Shown piece after piece: positions 1 to 9,257 of a stretch of 64,000 bases of DNA (the stretch's first letter is position 1; each line of letters begins with the position of its first letter). Under the pieces are notes generated by a model. The model did not search any database. It saw only the letters and a program-made list of their open reading frames with translations, and was not told the DNA's origin. The DNA comes from Nostoc sp. FACHB-152 (GTDB lineage Bacteria > Cyanobacteriota > Cyanobacteriia > Cyanobacteriales > Nostocaceae), in contig NZ_JACJRV010000002.1 of assembly GCF_014697475.1 (NCBI RefSeq), positions 339,572 to 403,571 on the forward strand, written 5' to 3'. The position numbers and the translations under genes were made by a program.

Positions 1-1308
1 TTGCGATTTTTCCCAGCGTTCGGTTACAGAAATTGGCTCGCCTACGGTGACTTTTACCTGTCGCAAACCTAAACGAGGTCTTCCGGGTAATGTTGATTCT
101 TTAATACGTGAGAGCATATCATACATCAGTAATGCTGTCTCGGCAAACCTTTCGCTGGTGGGTTGTTCTTTGAGATAAGTTTCGGTAACGGCGACAAAAC
201 TTTCTACTATTCGCATATGCTGCATTCGCAAGTCGGCTTCTTCAGCAATCCAATCGGCCAATCCGCGTTTTAATGGTGGTAGGGCGTTGATGTCTGGAAT
301 GTCTTCGCGGTAAATGTAATTCCAGCCGGCTTCTTCTAAACGGCGACAACGGTCGATAAAGTTTCCCTGTGCTGGAATGTCAAAATATTGTTCGGCAACT
401 TTTAAGCCTGTATCTAGTAAGCGGTGCAGTCGAGGAATGAGTGCTTGATTAGCTATTTCTGGTAAGTCTTGATGATAAAAGCGGCGATAAAATTCTTCCA
501 TCTCGGTGATGAGATGTTCGCCTAACCGACAAATGCGTTGATGATATTCTGTGGGGTTGTTAATTGCTGAGTCTGCAATTGATTTTACTGATAAACCGCT
601 ATCAGCTTCTAATTTACGTAATAACCAATCTAGTTTTGCCCAAGGTGGCTGAACGTAACTATATTTAATAGCAATTGGCAAAATCAATACAGTTTCAGTA
701 CGGTTGGCTTTTTGTAAGTCTTCTACACACCAAAAACCCAATTGAGCAACGCCTGGTTCTAGAGGGCTGACAACGCCACTATGACCATTAGTACCACCTT
801 CAGGTGCAACGGCGATCGGGATTTTGCCATTAGCAAATAAATCTCGCGCTGTTTGAATAGCTAGCCTATCAACTCGTCTACCACGCCGAATTGCAACTCC
901 ACCCACACGAGAAAATAACCAACCTAACCAATTTCCAGCCCATAAGGTCATACCCCGTTCATAAAGAAAGTAACTATGGAGTGGTTGTTTTAACTTGATT
1001 CCATGCTGACGCGCTACTTTGGGGAGAATGCGCGACAGTAGGTAAAGCATACAAAGGGGGTCTTCTACTTCTGGGTGGCGAAATGCCAACAAAAACCGAA
1101 TTTTCCCTGCTTGGAATTGTTGATAAAGCTCGGCTAATATCTCTGTGTTTTCGGCTTCAATTTTGACAATACCCGCAGTTAACCAAGGACGAGTCCGAAA
1201 GCGTAGCACAATTGGCAGTAACCATCGCATCATCTGGAGTGCTAGCGGGTTAAACCTTTGGGGAATAAATTTTAATGGTGGTTGAGTGGAATGTATCGTT
1301 TTAGGCAA
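1..1308 (-). CDS. PlsC-like glycerolipid acyltransferase (partial, 3' end off window)
   Basis: At least 436 codons are open and the frame runs off the left edge, so the C-terminus is missing. The translation contains PEGGTNGHSG, which resembles the substrate-binding EGT block of the PlsC/LPLAT acyltransferases. It is preceded by a basic stretch (AIRRGRRVDRLAIQTARDLF) and by LLAFRHPEVEDP, which sits where the family has its catalytic HX4D-type block. Family knowledge suggests acyl transfer to a glycerolipid at the membrane. The exact acceptor cannot be told. The chosen start is TTG with GGAG nine bases upstream. The frame is open further upstream, but no better start with a ribosome site is seen. 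It is divergent from the next gene. Confidence 0.75.
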   Translation of the reverse strand, partial: MPKTIHSTQPPLKFIPQRFNPLALQMMRWLLPIVLRFRTRPWLTAGIVKIEAENTEILAELYQQFQAGKIRFLLAFRHPEVEDPLCMLYLLSRILPKVARQHGIKLKQPLHSYFLYERGMTLWAGNWLGWLFSRVGGVAIRRGRRVDRLAIQTARDLFANGKIPIAVAPEGGTNGHSGVVSPLEPGVAQLGFWCVEDLQKANRTETVLILPIAIKYSYVQPPWAKLDWLLRKLEADSGLSVKSIADSAINNPTEYHQRICRLGEHLITEMEEFYRRFYHQDLPEIANQALIPRLHRLLDTGLKVAEQYFDIPAQGNFIDRCRRLEEAGWNYIYREDIPDINALPPLKRGLADWIAEEADLRMQHMRIVESFVAVTETYLKEQPTSERFAETALLMYDMLSRIKESTLPGRPRLGLRQVKVTVGEPISVTERWEKSQ

Positions 1309-1615
1309 GCGGTTCTCCAGATGGTGTTTCTTGCGATTGTACAATATCGATTTTATGTTGGACTGCGATCGCCTGATTTGAACAGGGTGTAGGGTGTAGT
1401 GAAGAAGACTGTTTATGAACAAACTAGATCTGCTACTCACGATTAATCTATTCCCCCTACACCCGCCCCAACGGGGCTTGGTCATTATTTCTAGGCGGGG
1501 CGCTCTATTTTTTGTTTATTCCCTACCCCAAGAATAATTTAAATTTTTAAGTAATAACCGCAGAAGAGTGTGTATAACAATAATAAGTCTTAATTAAAAC
1601 TGCACTATCTTCAGT
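1309..1615. other. Intergenic region between divergent genes
   Basis: No gene is seen. It holds repeat-like text (GGGTGTAGGGTGTAG), a short hairpin GCCCCAACGGGGC near 1467, and an AT-rich stretch before the start at 1616 that must hold promoters for both divergent genes. Confidence 0.4.
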
Positions 1616-3889
1616 ATGCGAAAATCTTATTCCCAGGTTTTTATTTTAACGCTATCACTTTTAACTTTCTTAGATACTTTTAGTGTTGCTTTTTTATCGC
1701 CAACATTAGCCCAAACAACTACTTGTCAACAACAGCAGCAGCAAGATACACAAATTCAAATTAATATACTCGTGTCCGATTTGGAACAAGATATCCCTGC
1801 TGGTAGAATTGAACCTGCTATTTTGCGAATTAACCAAGCTCTACAAATCGCTCTGAAAGCCAGAAATTCCACAATAACAACCAATTTACTCACTCAGCTT
1901 GTCGATAGTTATTTACCCCAAGAGTCACTTTTAGGAAGATTAGCGCAACAAGTAGAACCCAGTCACAAACCACAAGTAAGCCAATTGTTAACATCGGTTA
2001 CAGCCTTAACGCAGAGTTTGAATAGTGGTTACAGCGTTGCCAAAACAAAGAGTTTCACCAGACTCGCTAATTATTTTCGGACAATTGGCGAACAACAGCA
2101 AGCCTTATCTTTGCTAACCCAAGCATTGACAGCCAGCCAGTTTATTAAAGGTGCAGAATTTCAAACTAAAGCGTTAACTCCTATCGCTCAAGAATATTTA
2201 GCACTCAAGCAAACAGCACAAGCCGAAAAAATTTTGGCACAGTCGCTTGAGTTTGCCCAACAAAGTCAACCGAAAGAGCCAATTCGCAGAGTTTTAATAT
2301 TAGAACCTATTGCTGTAACTTACGCTCAATTAGCTAAAACTGAAGCTGCTTTACAAATAGTTCCTGCAATATCTGATCCTTACTATCGTTCTAAGATTAG
2401 ATTTGAAGTTGTTAAGCAGTTAATTAAAACTAACCAATTAGATGCAGCCCAAAAATTAATACAAAATATAGAAACACCAGAGTTTAAAGGCAAAAGCTTA
2501 GTAGAAATTGCTCTTGCTGCTGCTAATCAAGGTCAAAATAAGTTAGCAGCCGATAATTTTGCCGCAGCACTGCAAGCAGCTGGCACTGATAGTAATGCAG
2601 TTTACACTCAAGCATTACTAATTCAAATATATGCTAAAGGTGGACAGCGAGATGCAGCCTATACAGCAGCACAACAACTACAAAATCCCGAACAAAAAGC
2701 ATTAACTTTAGGTATCATTGCCAACGAATACGGTAAAGCGGGACAGGTACAAAAAGTTGAGCAAATTATTACTGAATTGACTCCTTTAATTCAAACGCCA
2801 GGGGCTATAGATAATGTTGGCTATTTGCAAAATATTTTGGCAAATTCTCTGGCTGAAAAACAATATAAACTTGCTTTTGACTTAGTAAGTAAGACAAAAC
2901 GTAATGATTTTATGGGTAGGGAAGATTGGATATCACGAATTGCAGATGCAGCAATTAAAGCCGGAAATATTGAATTACCTTTACAAATTGCTCAAAGTTT
3001 GGATAAAGCTGATATTGACCAGCGCAATAAATTATTACAACAAGTAGCTAATGGTTATGCTCAAAACAAACAACTAGACCGCGCTTTATCTATTATTGGG
3101 CAGATTGATAATTCTGGGAATTCACCTTATAAGGTGCAAACCCTAGCTTTAGTTGCGACTGCAACTGGTAAAACTGCACAAACAGATAAACTGTTAACCC
3201 AAGCAACTGCTGAAGCGAGAAAGTTACAACCACAACAGCGTGCTTTTGCTTTGGCTAGTATTGCACAGGCATTTCTGAAAATTGGCAACCAACCGCAAGC
3301 CCAGAAATTGATAGACGAAGCAATAAAAGCAGTTCAAATAGAAAAAGACTTTTCATTGCGGGAGAGTAACTTACAAAGAATATCAGAGCCTTTTATCGCA
3401 GCTAAACAATATAATGCTGCTGTGCAAATTATTCAGGCTATACCTACAACAGCAAGAGATTATAGACTTCCAGAGGTGGCTAAATTAGTTATTGAAAATG
3501 GTGGTGATGCCAGTGATATAGTTAATATTCTTTATAAGAAGACCAAAGAACCAGAGAGTAAAACCAGAGGGTTAATCAGTATAACTGATATATATTTACG
3601 CGCTCAAAAAATCCAGTCTGCTAAACAAGTTTCAGATTTAGCTTTTGCCGCAGCTAAAACAATTCCTAACCCAGAATCACGAGTTCTAACTTTTGGTAAT
3701 CCGCCAGATATTACAGTTGTCGATGACGATGGTGATCGAGCTAGTTCTTTAGAAAGAATTGCTTTATTAAAGGCGAAATCTGGTGACTATAATCAAGCTT
3801 TGATTGTGGCTCAAGCTATTCAAGATAAAAAGCTTCGGGAGAAACTCATGCAGCAACTTCTTTGTTATAGGAATTCGGGGAGGCAATAA
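1616..3889 (+). CDS. Exported TPR-like helical repeat protein
   Basis: A 757-residue protein with an N-terminal signal peptide: basic MRK, hydrophobic core to about residue 30, probable cleavage after SPTLAQ. The rest is a long run of alpha-helical pairs of about 35-40 residues, rich in Ala, Gln and Leu (for example QALSLLTQAL, QAEKILAQSLEFA, QPQAQKLIDEAIKAV). This matches degenerate tetratricopeptide-like repeats. No catalytic domain is seen. Such proteins usually act as scaffolds in protein-protein contacts; here that would be in the periplasm or at the outer membrane (inference). It stands alone, and the MITE-like element begins 28 bp after its stop. Confidence 0.7.
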   Translation: MRKSYSQVFILTLSLLTFLDTFSVAFLSPTLAQTTTCQQQQQQDTQIQINILVSDLEQDIPAGRIEPAILRINQALQIALKARNSTITTNLLTQLVDSYLPQESLLGRLAQQVEPSHKPQVSQLLTSVTALTQSLNSGYSVAKTKSFTRLANYFRTIGEQQQALSLLTQALTASQFIKGAEFQTKALTPIAQEYLALKQTAQAEKILAQSLEFAQQSQPKEPIRRVLILEPIAVTYAQLAKTEAALQIVPAISDPYYRSKIRFEVVKQLIKTNQLDAAQKLIQNIETPEFKGKSLVEIALAAANQGQNKLAADNFAAALQAAGTDSNAVYTQALLIQIYAKGGQRDAAYTAAQQLQNPEQKALTLGIIANEYGKAGQVQKVEQIITELTPLIQTPGAIDNVGYLQNILANSLAEKQYKLAFDLVSKTKRNDFMGREDWISRIADAAIKAGNIELPLQIAQSLDKADIDQRNKLLQQVANGYAQNKQLDRALSIIGQIDNSGNSPYKVQTLALVATATGKTAQTDKLLTQATAEARKLQPQQRAFALASIAQAFLKIGNQPQAQKLIDEAIKAVQIEKDFSLRESNLQRISEPFIAAKQYNAAVQIIQAIPTTARDYRLPEVAKLVIENGGDASDIVNILYKKTKEPESKTRGLISITDIYLRAQKIQSAKQVSDLAFAAAKTIPNPESRVLTFGNPPDITVVDDDGDRASSLERIALLKAKSGDYNQALIVAQAIQDKKLREKLMQQLLCYRNSGRQ

Positions 3890-3970
3890 GCAATAGATTT
3901 TGTGGTGTTGCTGAATTAACGTGAGTTCGACAGATCATCACCCACTTCCATTCCTCTCCCCGAAGCGGGG

Positions 3971-4409
3971 CTACGGTGTACACACAAGCGGAAAACTTCA
4001 TCTACCAAAGATTTGCAGTGCATTACGCTGGCGTGACCAAGCTAAATTGTTGCAATCATGTGATCGCAAAAGTAGTATTTGCGAACTCAAAAGCTATTTT
4101 TGCGAACTCAAAAGCTATTTTTGCGAACTCAAAAGCTATTTTTGCGAACTCAAAAGCTGTTTTTGCGAATTCAAAAGCTGTTTTTGCGAATTCAAAAGCT
4201 GTTTTTGCGAACTCAAAAGCTGTTTTTGCGAATTCAAAAGCTGTTTTTGCGAACTCAAAAGCTATTTTTGCGAATTCAAAAGCTATTTTTGCGAACTCAA
4301 AAGCTACTTTTGCGAACTCAAAAGCTGTTTTGATGTGTTCATAACGCACCCTACGAGACTACTGGAAGAGTTGAAACCTATGCTGGTCATACTTGCGTGT
4401 ACACCGTAG
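3971..4409. mobile_element. Nested MITE-like element with 18-bp inverted ends and 11-bp target duplication
   Basis: The ends are CTACGGTGTACACACAAG (3971-3988) and CTTGCGTGTACACCGTAG (4392-4409), inverted repeats matching at 17 of 18 positions. Immediately outside, CCGAAGCGGGG occurs at 3960-3970 and again at 4410-4420, an 11-bp direct repeat that looks like a target duplication. No transposase is encoded. The interior is mostly a 21-bp tandem repeat array. It has the form of a non-autonomous transposable element; the family that mobilised it is not identified. Confidence 0.65.
4081..4332. repeat. 21-bp tandem repeat array, 12 units
   Basis: Twelve head-to-tail copies of a unit close to GCGAACTCAAAAGCTATTTT plus one T. 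The variable positions are aaCtc/aaTtc and ctAt/ctGt. The unit length is a multiple of three and four of six frames lack stops, so long spurious reading frames cross it. It lies wholly inside the nested element. Confidence 0.95.
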
Positions 4410-4426
4410 CCGAAGCGGGGAGAGGC

Positions 4427-4987
4427 TTAAAAAGCTGCTACATCGGAAATTGTGGGAATAGGAGCTTTTTTAACGTAGTCTATGAGGACAGGTACTAATT
4501 TGCTTTCTAATTGAGTAATAATAGCGCGATCGCGTTCTGACCAAGTTCGCTGTTCACTAAATACACAAGGCTGCAAAATTCCCCACAGTTGACCATCTTG
4601 AGATAAGTGAGCATGAATTAACGCCCGATGACCAAAGTTTTGGCGTTCAAACTCTTTATTCAACACTTTTGGGTCTGCGGTTTCGACATCTTCAACATAA
4701 ATAGATGGCGCAGTTCGCAGTGCAGCAGCAAACATTGGGTCTTCGTCTGGAAGTCCGGCTGGCTCTAATTTCCAGTCTGGGTCGCCAATTTCGGGAATAT
4801 CTTGATTTCGCCGCCAACAGTGAGACACTCTGCCAAACTTAGTTTCAGGATTTCGGGAGTAGAGGAAACAGCGATCGCACTGTAAAACTTCTCCAAGTGC
4901 TGGCATTAAGTTAGATAATATCGCATCCGGCTCGCTGTGTTGGTCGAAAACACTTTGAATGGCTACTGGTAAAGCTAAGTCAGTCAT
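4427..4987 (-). CDS. GAF domain protein
   Basis: Starting at the ATG at 4987 (MTDLALP) the protein has 186 residues, nearly all one GAF domain: an opening helix (IQSVFDQHSEPDAILSNLMP), then LQCDRCFLYSR, the central ALIHAHLSQDGQLWGILQPC, and a final helix RDRAIITQLESKLVPVLIDYV. GAF domains bind small ligands or chromophores. Whether this one binds a tetrapyrrole is not clear, since the usual chromophore Cys context is not obvious. A TTG start at 5032 would add 15 residues but has no clear ribosome site. Its last codons lie in the remnant of MITE copy A, so the C-terminus DVAAF may have been altered by the insertion. Confidence 0.7.
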   Translation of the reverse strand: MTDLALPVAIQSVFDQHSEPDAILSNLMPALGEVLQCDRCFLYSRNPETKFGRVSHCWRRNQDIPEIGDPDWKLEPAGLPDEDPMFAAALRTAPSIYVEDVETADPKVLNKEFERQNFGHRALIHAHLSQDGQLWGILQPCVFSEQRTWSERDRAIITQLESKLVPVLIDYVKKAPIPTISDVAAF

Positions 4988-5175
4988 GAGAAGGCAGGTT
5001 ATCTTTTTGCATATCTTCTCAATCACGGGCAAATAAATACATCAACCCAACGATACAAACCGCACTTATATTGATTAAATCAATGTATTAATGTAACAAA
5101 TTGATGACTGGGTAGAAGTAGAGGATAAAAAGTTGTACTTTACACTTATCCACAGCGAATTCAACAAATTTCACA

Positions 5176-6723
5176 ATGACTGAATACGATTACATTGTGA
5201 TAGGTGCAGGCTCGGCAGGCTGTGTTCTGGCCAACCGCCTCACAGAAGACGGTAAAACAACTGTGTTATTACTAGAAGCTGGTAATCCGCCTAGCTTACC
5301 AGAACATCAAGTACCTTTAGCCTGGGTAAAACTTTGGGGTACTGAAGCAGACTGGGCATATTTTACGGAAGAAGAACCGTACTTAAATAACCGTAAAATC
5401 TATTGTCCGCGCGGCAAAGTTCTTGGTGGTACTAGTGCGATTAACGCCATGATTTATATTCGTGGTAGTCGGTATGATTATGACCACTGGCAAGAATTAG
5501 GCAATTCTGATTGGAGTTACCAAGATGTGTTGCCTTACTTCCAGAAATCTGAAAACCAGCAGCATGGCGCATCTCAATTTCATGGGGCTGATGGATTATT
5601 GAGTGTGACAGATCCCTTAGCACCTGCTGTAACATCACATCGATTTGTAGACGCAGCAGTTGCATTAGGTTATGGGAAAAATCCTGATTTTAATGGCGCA
5701 CAACAGCACGGAGCCGGACTTTATCAGTTGACTGTTAAAGATGGTCAGCGTCACAGTACAGCTTCGGCTTTTCTACTACCCATTTTGGAGCGTCCTAATT
5801 TAACAGTTACTACTGGTGCGTTAGTGACTCGATTATTATTTGCAGGAACGCACACAATAGGGGTGGAATACATACACCAAGGAACGATACACCAATCTTT
5901 TGTGGGACAGGAAGTAATTCTGAGTGCGGGTGCAATTGATTCGCCTAAACTGCTAATGCTCTCTGGCATCGGCAATGCAGAACATCTCAAGGCTTTAAAT
6001 ATTCCTGTGGTTGTTGATTTGCCTGGTGTTGGTCAAAACCTCCAAGATCATCTTCACGTTGCCGTGGCATACCAAGCAACTGTTGATTTACAACCTGACA
6101 TAACCAGCAATATCGCCGAAGCAGGATTATTTCTGCATACTGAAGGTCGTTTAGATGTTGCCCCAGATTTGCAGTTTTTCTCTGGCCCTGTTTTGTGGGC
6201 GCATCCTGCCTATGCTCGTGAGGGGCCAGGATTCGGTGCTACAGCTTGTATAACTAATCCCCAAAGCCGTGGTAGTCTGACTTTGCGTTCTGCTTCTCCC
6301 CAAGACATCCCAATAATTCGGATGAATTATCTCCAGAGTGAATCTGATTCACAAAAGTTGCTGGCGGGGATTAAAATCATTCGGCAAATATTGCAATCAA
6401 GTGCCTTTGATGAGTTCCGAGGCGAAGAAGTTGCCCCTGGCATTGATAATCAAAGTGATGAATCACTTTTAGCTTATATCCGAGAAACTTGTGATACTGT
6501 GTACCACCTTGTCGGGACTTGCAAAATGGGAACTGACCAGAATTCAGTCGTAGACCCAGAACTGCGGGTACATGGTGTTGAGGGTCTACGTGTTGTGGAT
6601 GCCTCAATTATGCCAACAATTACTACAGGCAACACGAATGCACCCACAATTATGATTGGGGAAAAGGCCGCAGATTTGATTAAAGCTGCCAAGCCAGTAG
6701 CTTTAACAAGTGCGATCGCTTAA
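5176..6723 (+). CDS. GMC-family FAD oxidoreductase (choline dehydrogenase-like)
   Basis: 515 residues, the normal length for glucose-methanol-choline oxidoreductases. The N-terminus has the FAD dinucleotide fold (DYIVIGAGSAGCVLANRL) and then the GMC signature region GGTSAINAMIYIRGS. A second signature is GAIDSPKLLMLSGIG near residue 255. The C-terminal half has the conserved HLVGTCKMG and a closing NTNAPTIMIGEKAADLI. Known relatives oxidise alcohols such as choline or other primary alcohols; the substrate cannot be told. A 153-bp MITE is inserted exactly at its stop codon, which forms part of the 7-bp target duplication. Confidence 0.85.
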   Translation: MTEYDYIVIGAGSAGCVLANRLTEDGKTTVLLLEAGNPPSLPEHQVPLAWVKLWGTEADWAYFTEEEPYLNNRKIYCPRGKVLGGTSAINAMIYIRGSRYDYDHWQELGNSDWSYQDVLPYFQKSENQQHGASQFHGADGLLSVTDPLAPAVTSHRFVDAAVALGYGKNPDFNGAQQHGAGLYQLTVKDGQRHSTASAFLLPILERPNLTVTTGALVTRLLFAGTHTIGVEYIHQGTIHQSFVGQEVILSAGAIDSPKLLMLSGIGNAEHLKALNIPVVVDLPGVGQNLQDHLHVAVAYQATVDLQPDITSNIAEAGLFLHTEGRLDVAPDLQFFSGPVLWAHPAYAREGPGFGATACITNPQSRGSLTLRSASPQDIPIIRMNYLQSESDSQKLLAGIKIIRQILQSSAFDEFRGEEVAPGIDNQSDESLLAYIRETCDTVYHLVGTCKMGTDQNSVVDPELRVHGVEGLRVVDASIMPTITTGNTNAPTIMIGEKAADLIKAAKPVALTSAIA

Positions 6724-6727
6724 GATA

Positions 6728-6880
6728 ACGTGAGTTCGACCGATGATAAAGAACCCCTCTCCAAACCTCTCCCCGAAGCAGGGAGAGGCTTAGAAAGCTT
6801 AATTTTTTGTTCCTAACCAAGATATTAAAGCCCCTCTCCGAGACGGAGAGGGGTTGGGGAGAGGTTCATCGAACTCACGT
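6728..6880. mobile_element. Intact MITE (copy B), 153 bp, 12-bp inverted ends, 7-bp target duplication
   Basis: ACGTGAGTTCGA at 6728-6739 and TCGAACTCACGT at 6869-6880 are perfect inverted repeats. TAAGATA flanks both sides (6721-6727 and 6881-6887). The inside is made of short inverted blocks (CCCCTCTCC, GGAGAGGGG, CTCCCCGAAGC), so the whole can fold into a long hairpin. No coding capacity. Confidence 0.85.
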
Positions 6881-6892
6881 TAAGATAGTGCA

Positions 6893-6922
6893 AGTAGGGG
6901 CATACATCCGTCTGCCCCTACT
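6893..6922. terminator. Hairpin between convergent genes
   Basis: AGTAGGGGCA (6893-6902) pairs with TGCCCCTACT (6913-6922), a 10-bp perfect stem with a 10-base loop just 15 bp beyond the dapL stop. It probably ends transcription of dapL and perhaps of the converging GMC gene; it also looks like a dispersed palindrome. Confidence 0.5.
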
Positions 6923-6937
6923 GTATTTGCTCAAAAG

Positions 6938-8173
6938 CTATGATACAAAGCGGCTGGTAATCCGTTTCATTGCTTCTTCTACATTTTCTCTGCTGTTGAA
7001 TGCAGAAATGCGGAAGTAGCCTTCACCCGCAGCACCAAAGCCAGAACCAGGTGTCCCGACAACATTGCAAGTATGCAGTAATTTATCGAAGAAATCCCAG
7101 CTAGAAAGTTCGTTGGGAGTTTTTAGCCAAACGTAAGGTGCGTTCACTCCACCATAAACTGCTATCCCGGCGGCTGTAAGTTGTTCTCGAATGATTTTAG
7201 CGTTTTCTAAATAGAAACTTACTAAGGCTTTGATTTGTGCCTGTCCCTCTGCGGAATATACTGCTTCTGCGCCGCGCTGCACGATGTAAGACACACCGTT
7301 GAACTTGGTAGACTGGCGGCGGTTCCACAACTTCCACAATTCCACATCGGAACCATCAGCCGCTTTGGCTTTTAGGGTTTGGGGTACGACAGTTAAAGCG
7401 CAACGAGTTCCAGTAAAACCAGCATTTTTAGAGAAGGAACGGAACTCAATTGCACAATCTCTTGCACCTTCAATTTCATAAATAGAATGAGGTAGCGACG
7501 GGTCTGTAATATATGCTTCGTAAGCAGCATCAAAGAAAATAATCGAGTTATTAGCTTTGGCGTAGTCTACCCATGCTTTCAGGTGTTCTTTGGTCGCTGT
7601 TGCACCTGTGGGATTATTAGGGAAGCAAAGGTAAATTAAATCAACTTTTTGGCTGGGAATTTCGGCGGTAAAGTTATTTTCTGCGGTAATTGGCAGATAA
7701 ACTAAACCATCAAATTCACCTTTATCATTGGCTGGGCCTGTGTGTCCTGCCATAACGTTAGTGTCTACATATACCGGATACACAGGGTCGGTAACAGCGA
7801 TAACGTTGTTGTTACCAAAAATGTCGAGAATGTTGCCTGTATCGCATTTAGAACCGTCGGAAATAAAGATTTCGGAAGCATCGACTTCTGCACCTCGTGC
7901 TTGGAAATCTTGGGCTGCAATTTTTTCCCTTAACCAAGCATAACCTTGTTCTGGGCCATAGCCTTTGAAAGTTGCGCGATCGCCCATCTCTTCCACAGCT
8001 TTAATCATCGCTGTGCGGCAAGCTTCTGGTAATGGTTCGGTAACATCGCCAATTCCCAACCGAATGATTTTAGCATCGGGGTTGGCTTCGGCAAAGGCAT
8101 TGACTCGCCGCGCAATTTCAGGAAAAAGATAACCAGCTTTTAGCTTCAGGTAGTTGTCGTTAATCGTCGCCAT
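6938..8173 (-). CDS. dapL: LL-diaminopimelate aminotransferase
   Basis: Starting at [20 protein letters not shown] the protein has 411 residues, the usual DapL length. It is a fold-type I PLP aminotransferase: [13 protein letters not shown] near the N-terminus, [16 protein letters not shown], the [15 protein letters not shown] block, and the PLP lysine in [17 protein letters not shown]. DapL converts tetrahydrodipicolinate to LL-diaminopimelate in one step of lysine and peptidoglycan synthesis, the route used by cyanobacteria and plants. A longer GTG-type start at 8194 is possible but adds residues not typical of the family. Confidence 0.95.
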   Translation of the reverse strand: MATINDNYLKLKAGYLFPEIARRVNAFAEANPDAKIIRLGIGDVTEPLPEACRTAMIKAVEEMGDRATFKGYGPEQGYAWLREKIAAQDFQARGAEVDASEIFISDGSKCDTGNILDIFGNNNVIAVTDPVYPVYVDTNVMAGHTGPANDKGEFDGLVYLPITAENNFTAEIPSQKVDLIYLCFPNNPTGATATKEHLKAWVDYAKANNSIIFFDAAYEAYITDPSLPHSIYEIEGARDCAIEFRSFSKNAGFTGTRCALTVVPQTLKAKAADGSDVELWKLWNRRQSTKFNGVSYIVQRGAEAVYSAEGQAQIKALVSFYLENAKIIREQLTAAGIAVYGGVNAPYVWLKTPNELSSWDFFDKLLHTCNVVGTPGSGFGAAGEGYFRISAFNSRENVEEAMKRITSRFVS

Positions 8174-8311
8174 AGTAGATAGTGAAACAGGCACTAAAAC
8201 AGCTTACAGCTAATTGCTATTGGCGATCGTAGGGATACCCGTGCAAAAATCCGAAACTTTACACCTCTGGGGTCTTTATGAAAAGGCTTTAACTGGAGAA
8301 TATCTCACTTG

Positions 8312-8593
8312 TTACTTTGGTTGAGAGCAATAAAATTGCATTTTTGCATCACCTTTTAATAACAAGCAATTGCTAATAGAATCGTTATTTTTTGCCAAAC
8401 CTTCATTTGAATTACTATTTTCTCTTGCAGTTAAAATTTTCACTGTTAACCCTGATATTATGGCAATAGATAATATAGACGCAATTGTTAATATAAGCCT
8501 ATCGGGGGTTTTCTTCTGAGAACTGTGTTGATTGCATTGGATGCAAACTGTTTTAGGCGACCAAAAATGCTCATCAAAATCATAATAACTCAT
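8312..8593 (-). CDS. Small single-pass membrane protein, unknown
   Basis: 93 residues. CIQC near residue 18 is followed by one hydrophobic segment (about residues 32-52, LILTIASILSIAIISGLTV) and a polar tail with two further cysteines. ATG start with a GGA-containing purine stretch about 8-10 bases upstream. It is not recognised. It lies downstream of nothing on its own strand and may be a lineage-specific gene. Confidence 0.45.
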   Translation of the reverse strand: MSYYDFDEHFWSPKTVCIQCNQHSSQKKTPDRLILTIASILSIAIISGLTVKILTARENSNSNEGLAKNNDSISNCLLLKGDAKMQFYCSQPK

Positions 8594-9257
8594 TTCTTAA
8601 TTCCTTAACGCTAAAAAATACTCAACAGGATTGCTGGCATGGCAAATTCATCAATAATCTTTTGACATTTAGCTTTGAATAGCAATCAAATAGATTATGA
8701 TTTAGTTCTTTGAGTTTTATGTATTTAATTTTTGGCATTAAATACAACAGCTTTTAGCTTATTTAGCAACTAATTATAAGTATTAAATCTAATTGTGTGT
8801 GAGAAGAAATACTTCTAGCAAAAGTCATAAATGCACTATGACTTTTGTCATATTTTAGTTGAAACTGCTAAAAGTTTTATAAATCATCGCTGATTTATAG
8901 TGTTTTTATAGTCTAAAATCACCATTAAATAATCAGTAATTTTGACTAAATTCCCATACAATTTCAGCAAGAAACATATGGAAAATACTATATGAATAAA
9001 CAGGTCAATGTTAACTTTACTGTTGATTCCTAACGAAGATTGAGACAATTTGCAACAAACTACAACAACTACATCATCTTGCAGTGATGTCTGGTGAGAA
9101 GACTCACAGCGCACCATCTGGATAGGGTTAGGCTAGGAAAAATATATAAGATTAAAAAGTTAAAGGCTAAGATAAGTATTCCCAGGTTGTATTGCGAATT
9201 AACATGAGATATAACTTGGAAAATTATTTATTTATAGAATATTAATGATTATCGGTT
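8594..9257. other. 664-bp AT-rich intergenic stretch
   Basis: No convincing gene. A 77-codon minus-strand frame at 8884-9117 has poor composition and no ribosome site. The stretch separates the small minus-strand gene from the plus-strand glycosyltransferase and should hold both promoters. Confidence 0.4.

Larger units (their letters stand above)
3918..4436. mobile_element. MITE-like element (copy A), interrupted by a second element
   Basis: The left end ACGTGAGTTCGA at 3918-3929 equals the terminal repeat of the intact MITE at 6728-6880. The internal block CCTCTCCCCGAAGCGGGG (3953-3970) continues at 4421 with AGAGGCTTAAAAAGCTG, as it does in the intact copy (AGAGGCTTAGAAAGCTT). Between these halves lies a separate 439-bp element. 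The right half of this MITE after about 4436 is not recognisable, so the copy is truncated. Its remnant supplies the stop codon of the minus-strand GAF gene (4427-4429). Confidence 0.65.

Noticed and set aside
3921..4409. Long reading frames over the tandem array (162, 122, 97 and 84 codons)
   Set aside because: They arise because the 21-bp unit is a multiple of three without stops in four frames. They overlap each other on both strands and have no ribosome sites or family likeness.
5441..6692. Minus-strand frames inside the GMC oxidoreductase gene
   Set aside because: They are shadows of a well-supported gene on the plus strand.
8884..9117. 77-codon minus-strand frame
   Set aside because: Poor composition, no ribosome site and no recognisable domain.
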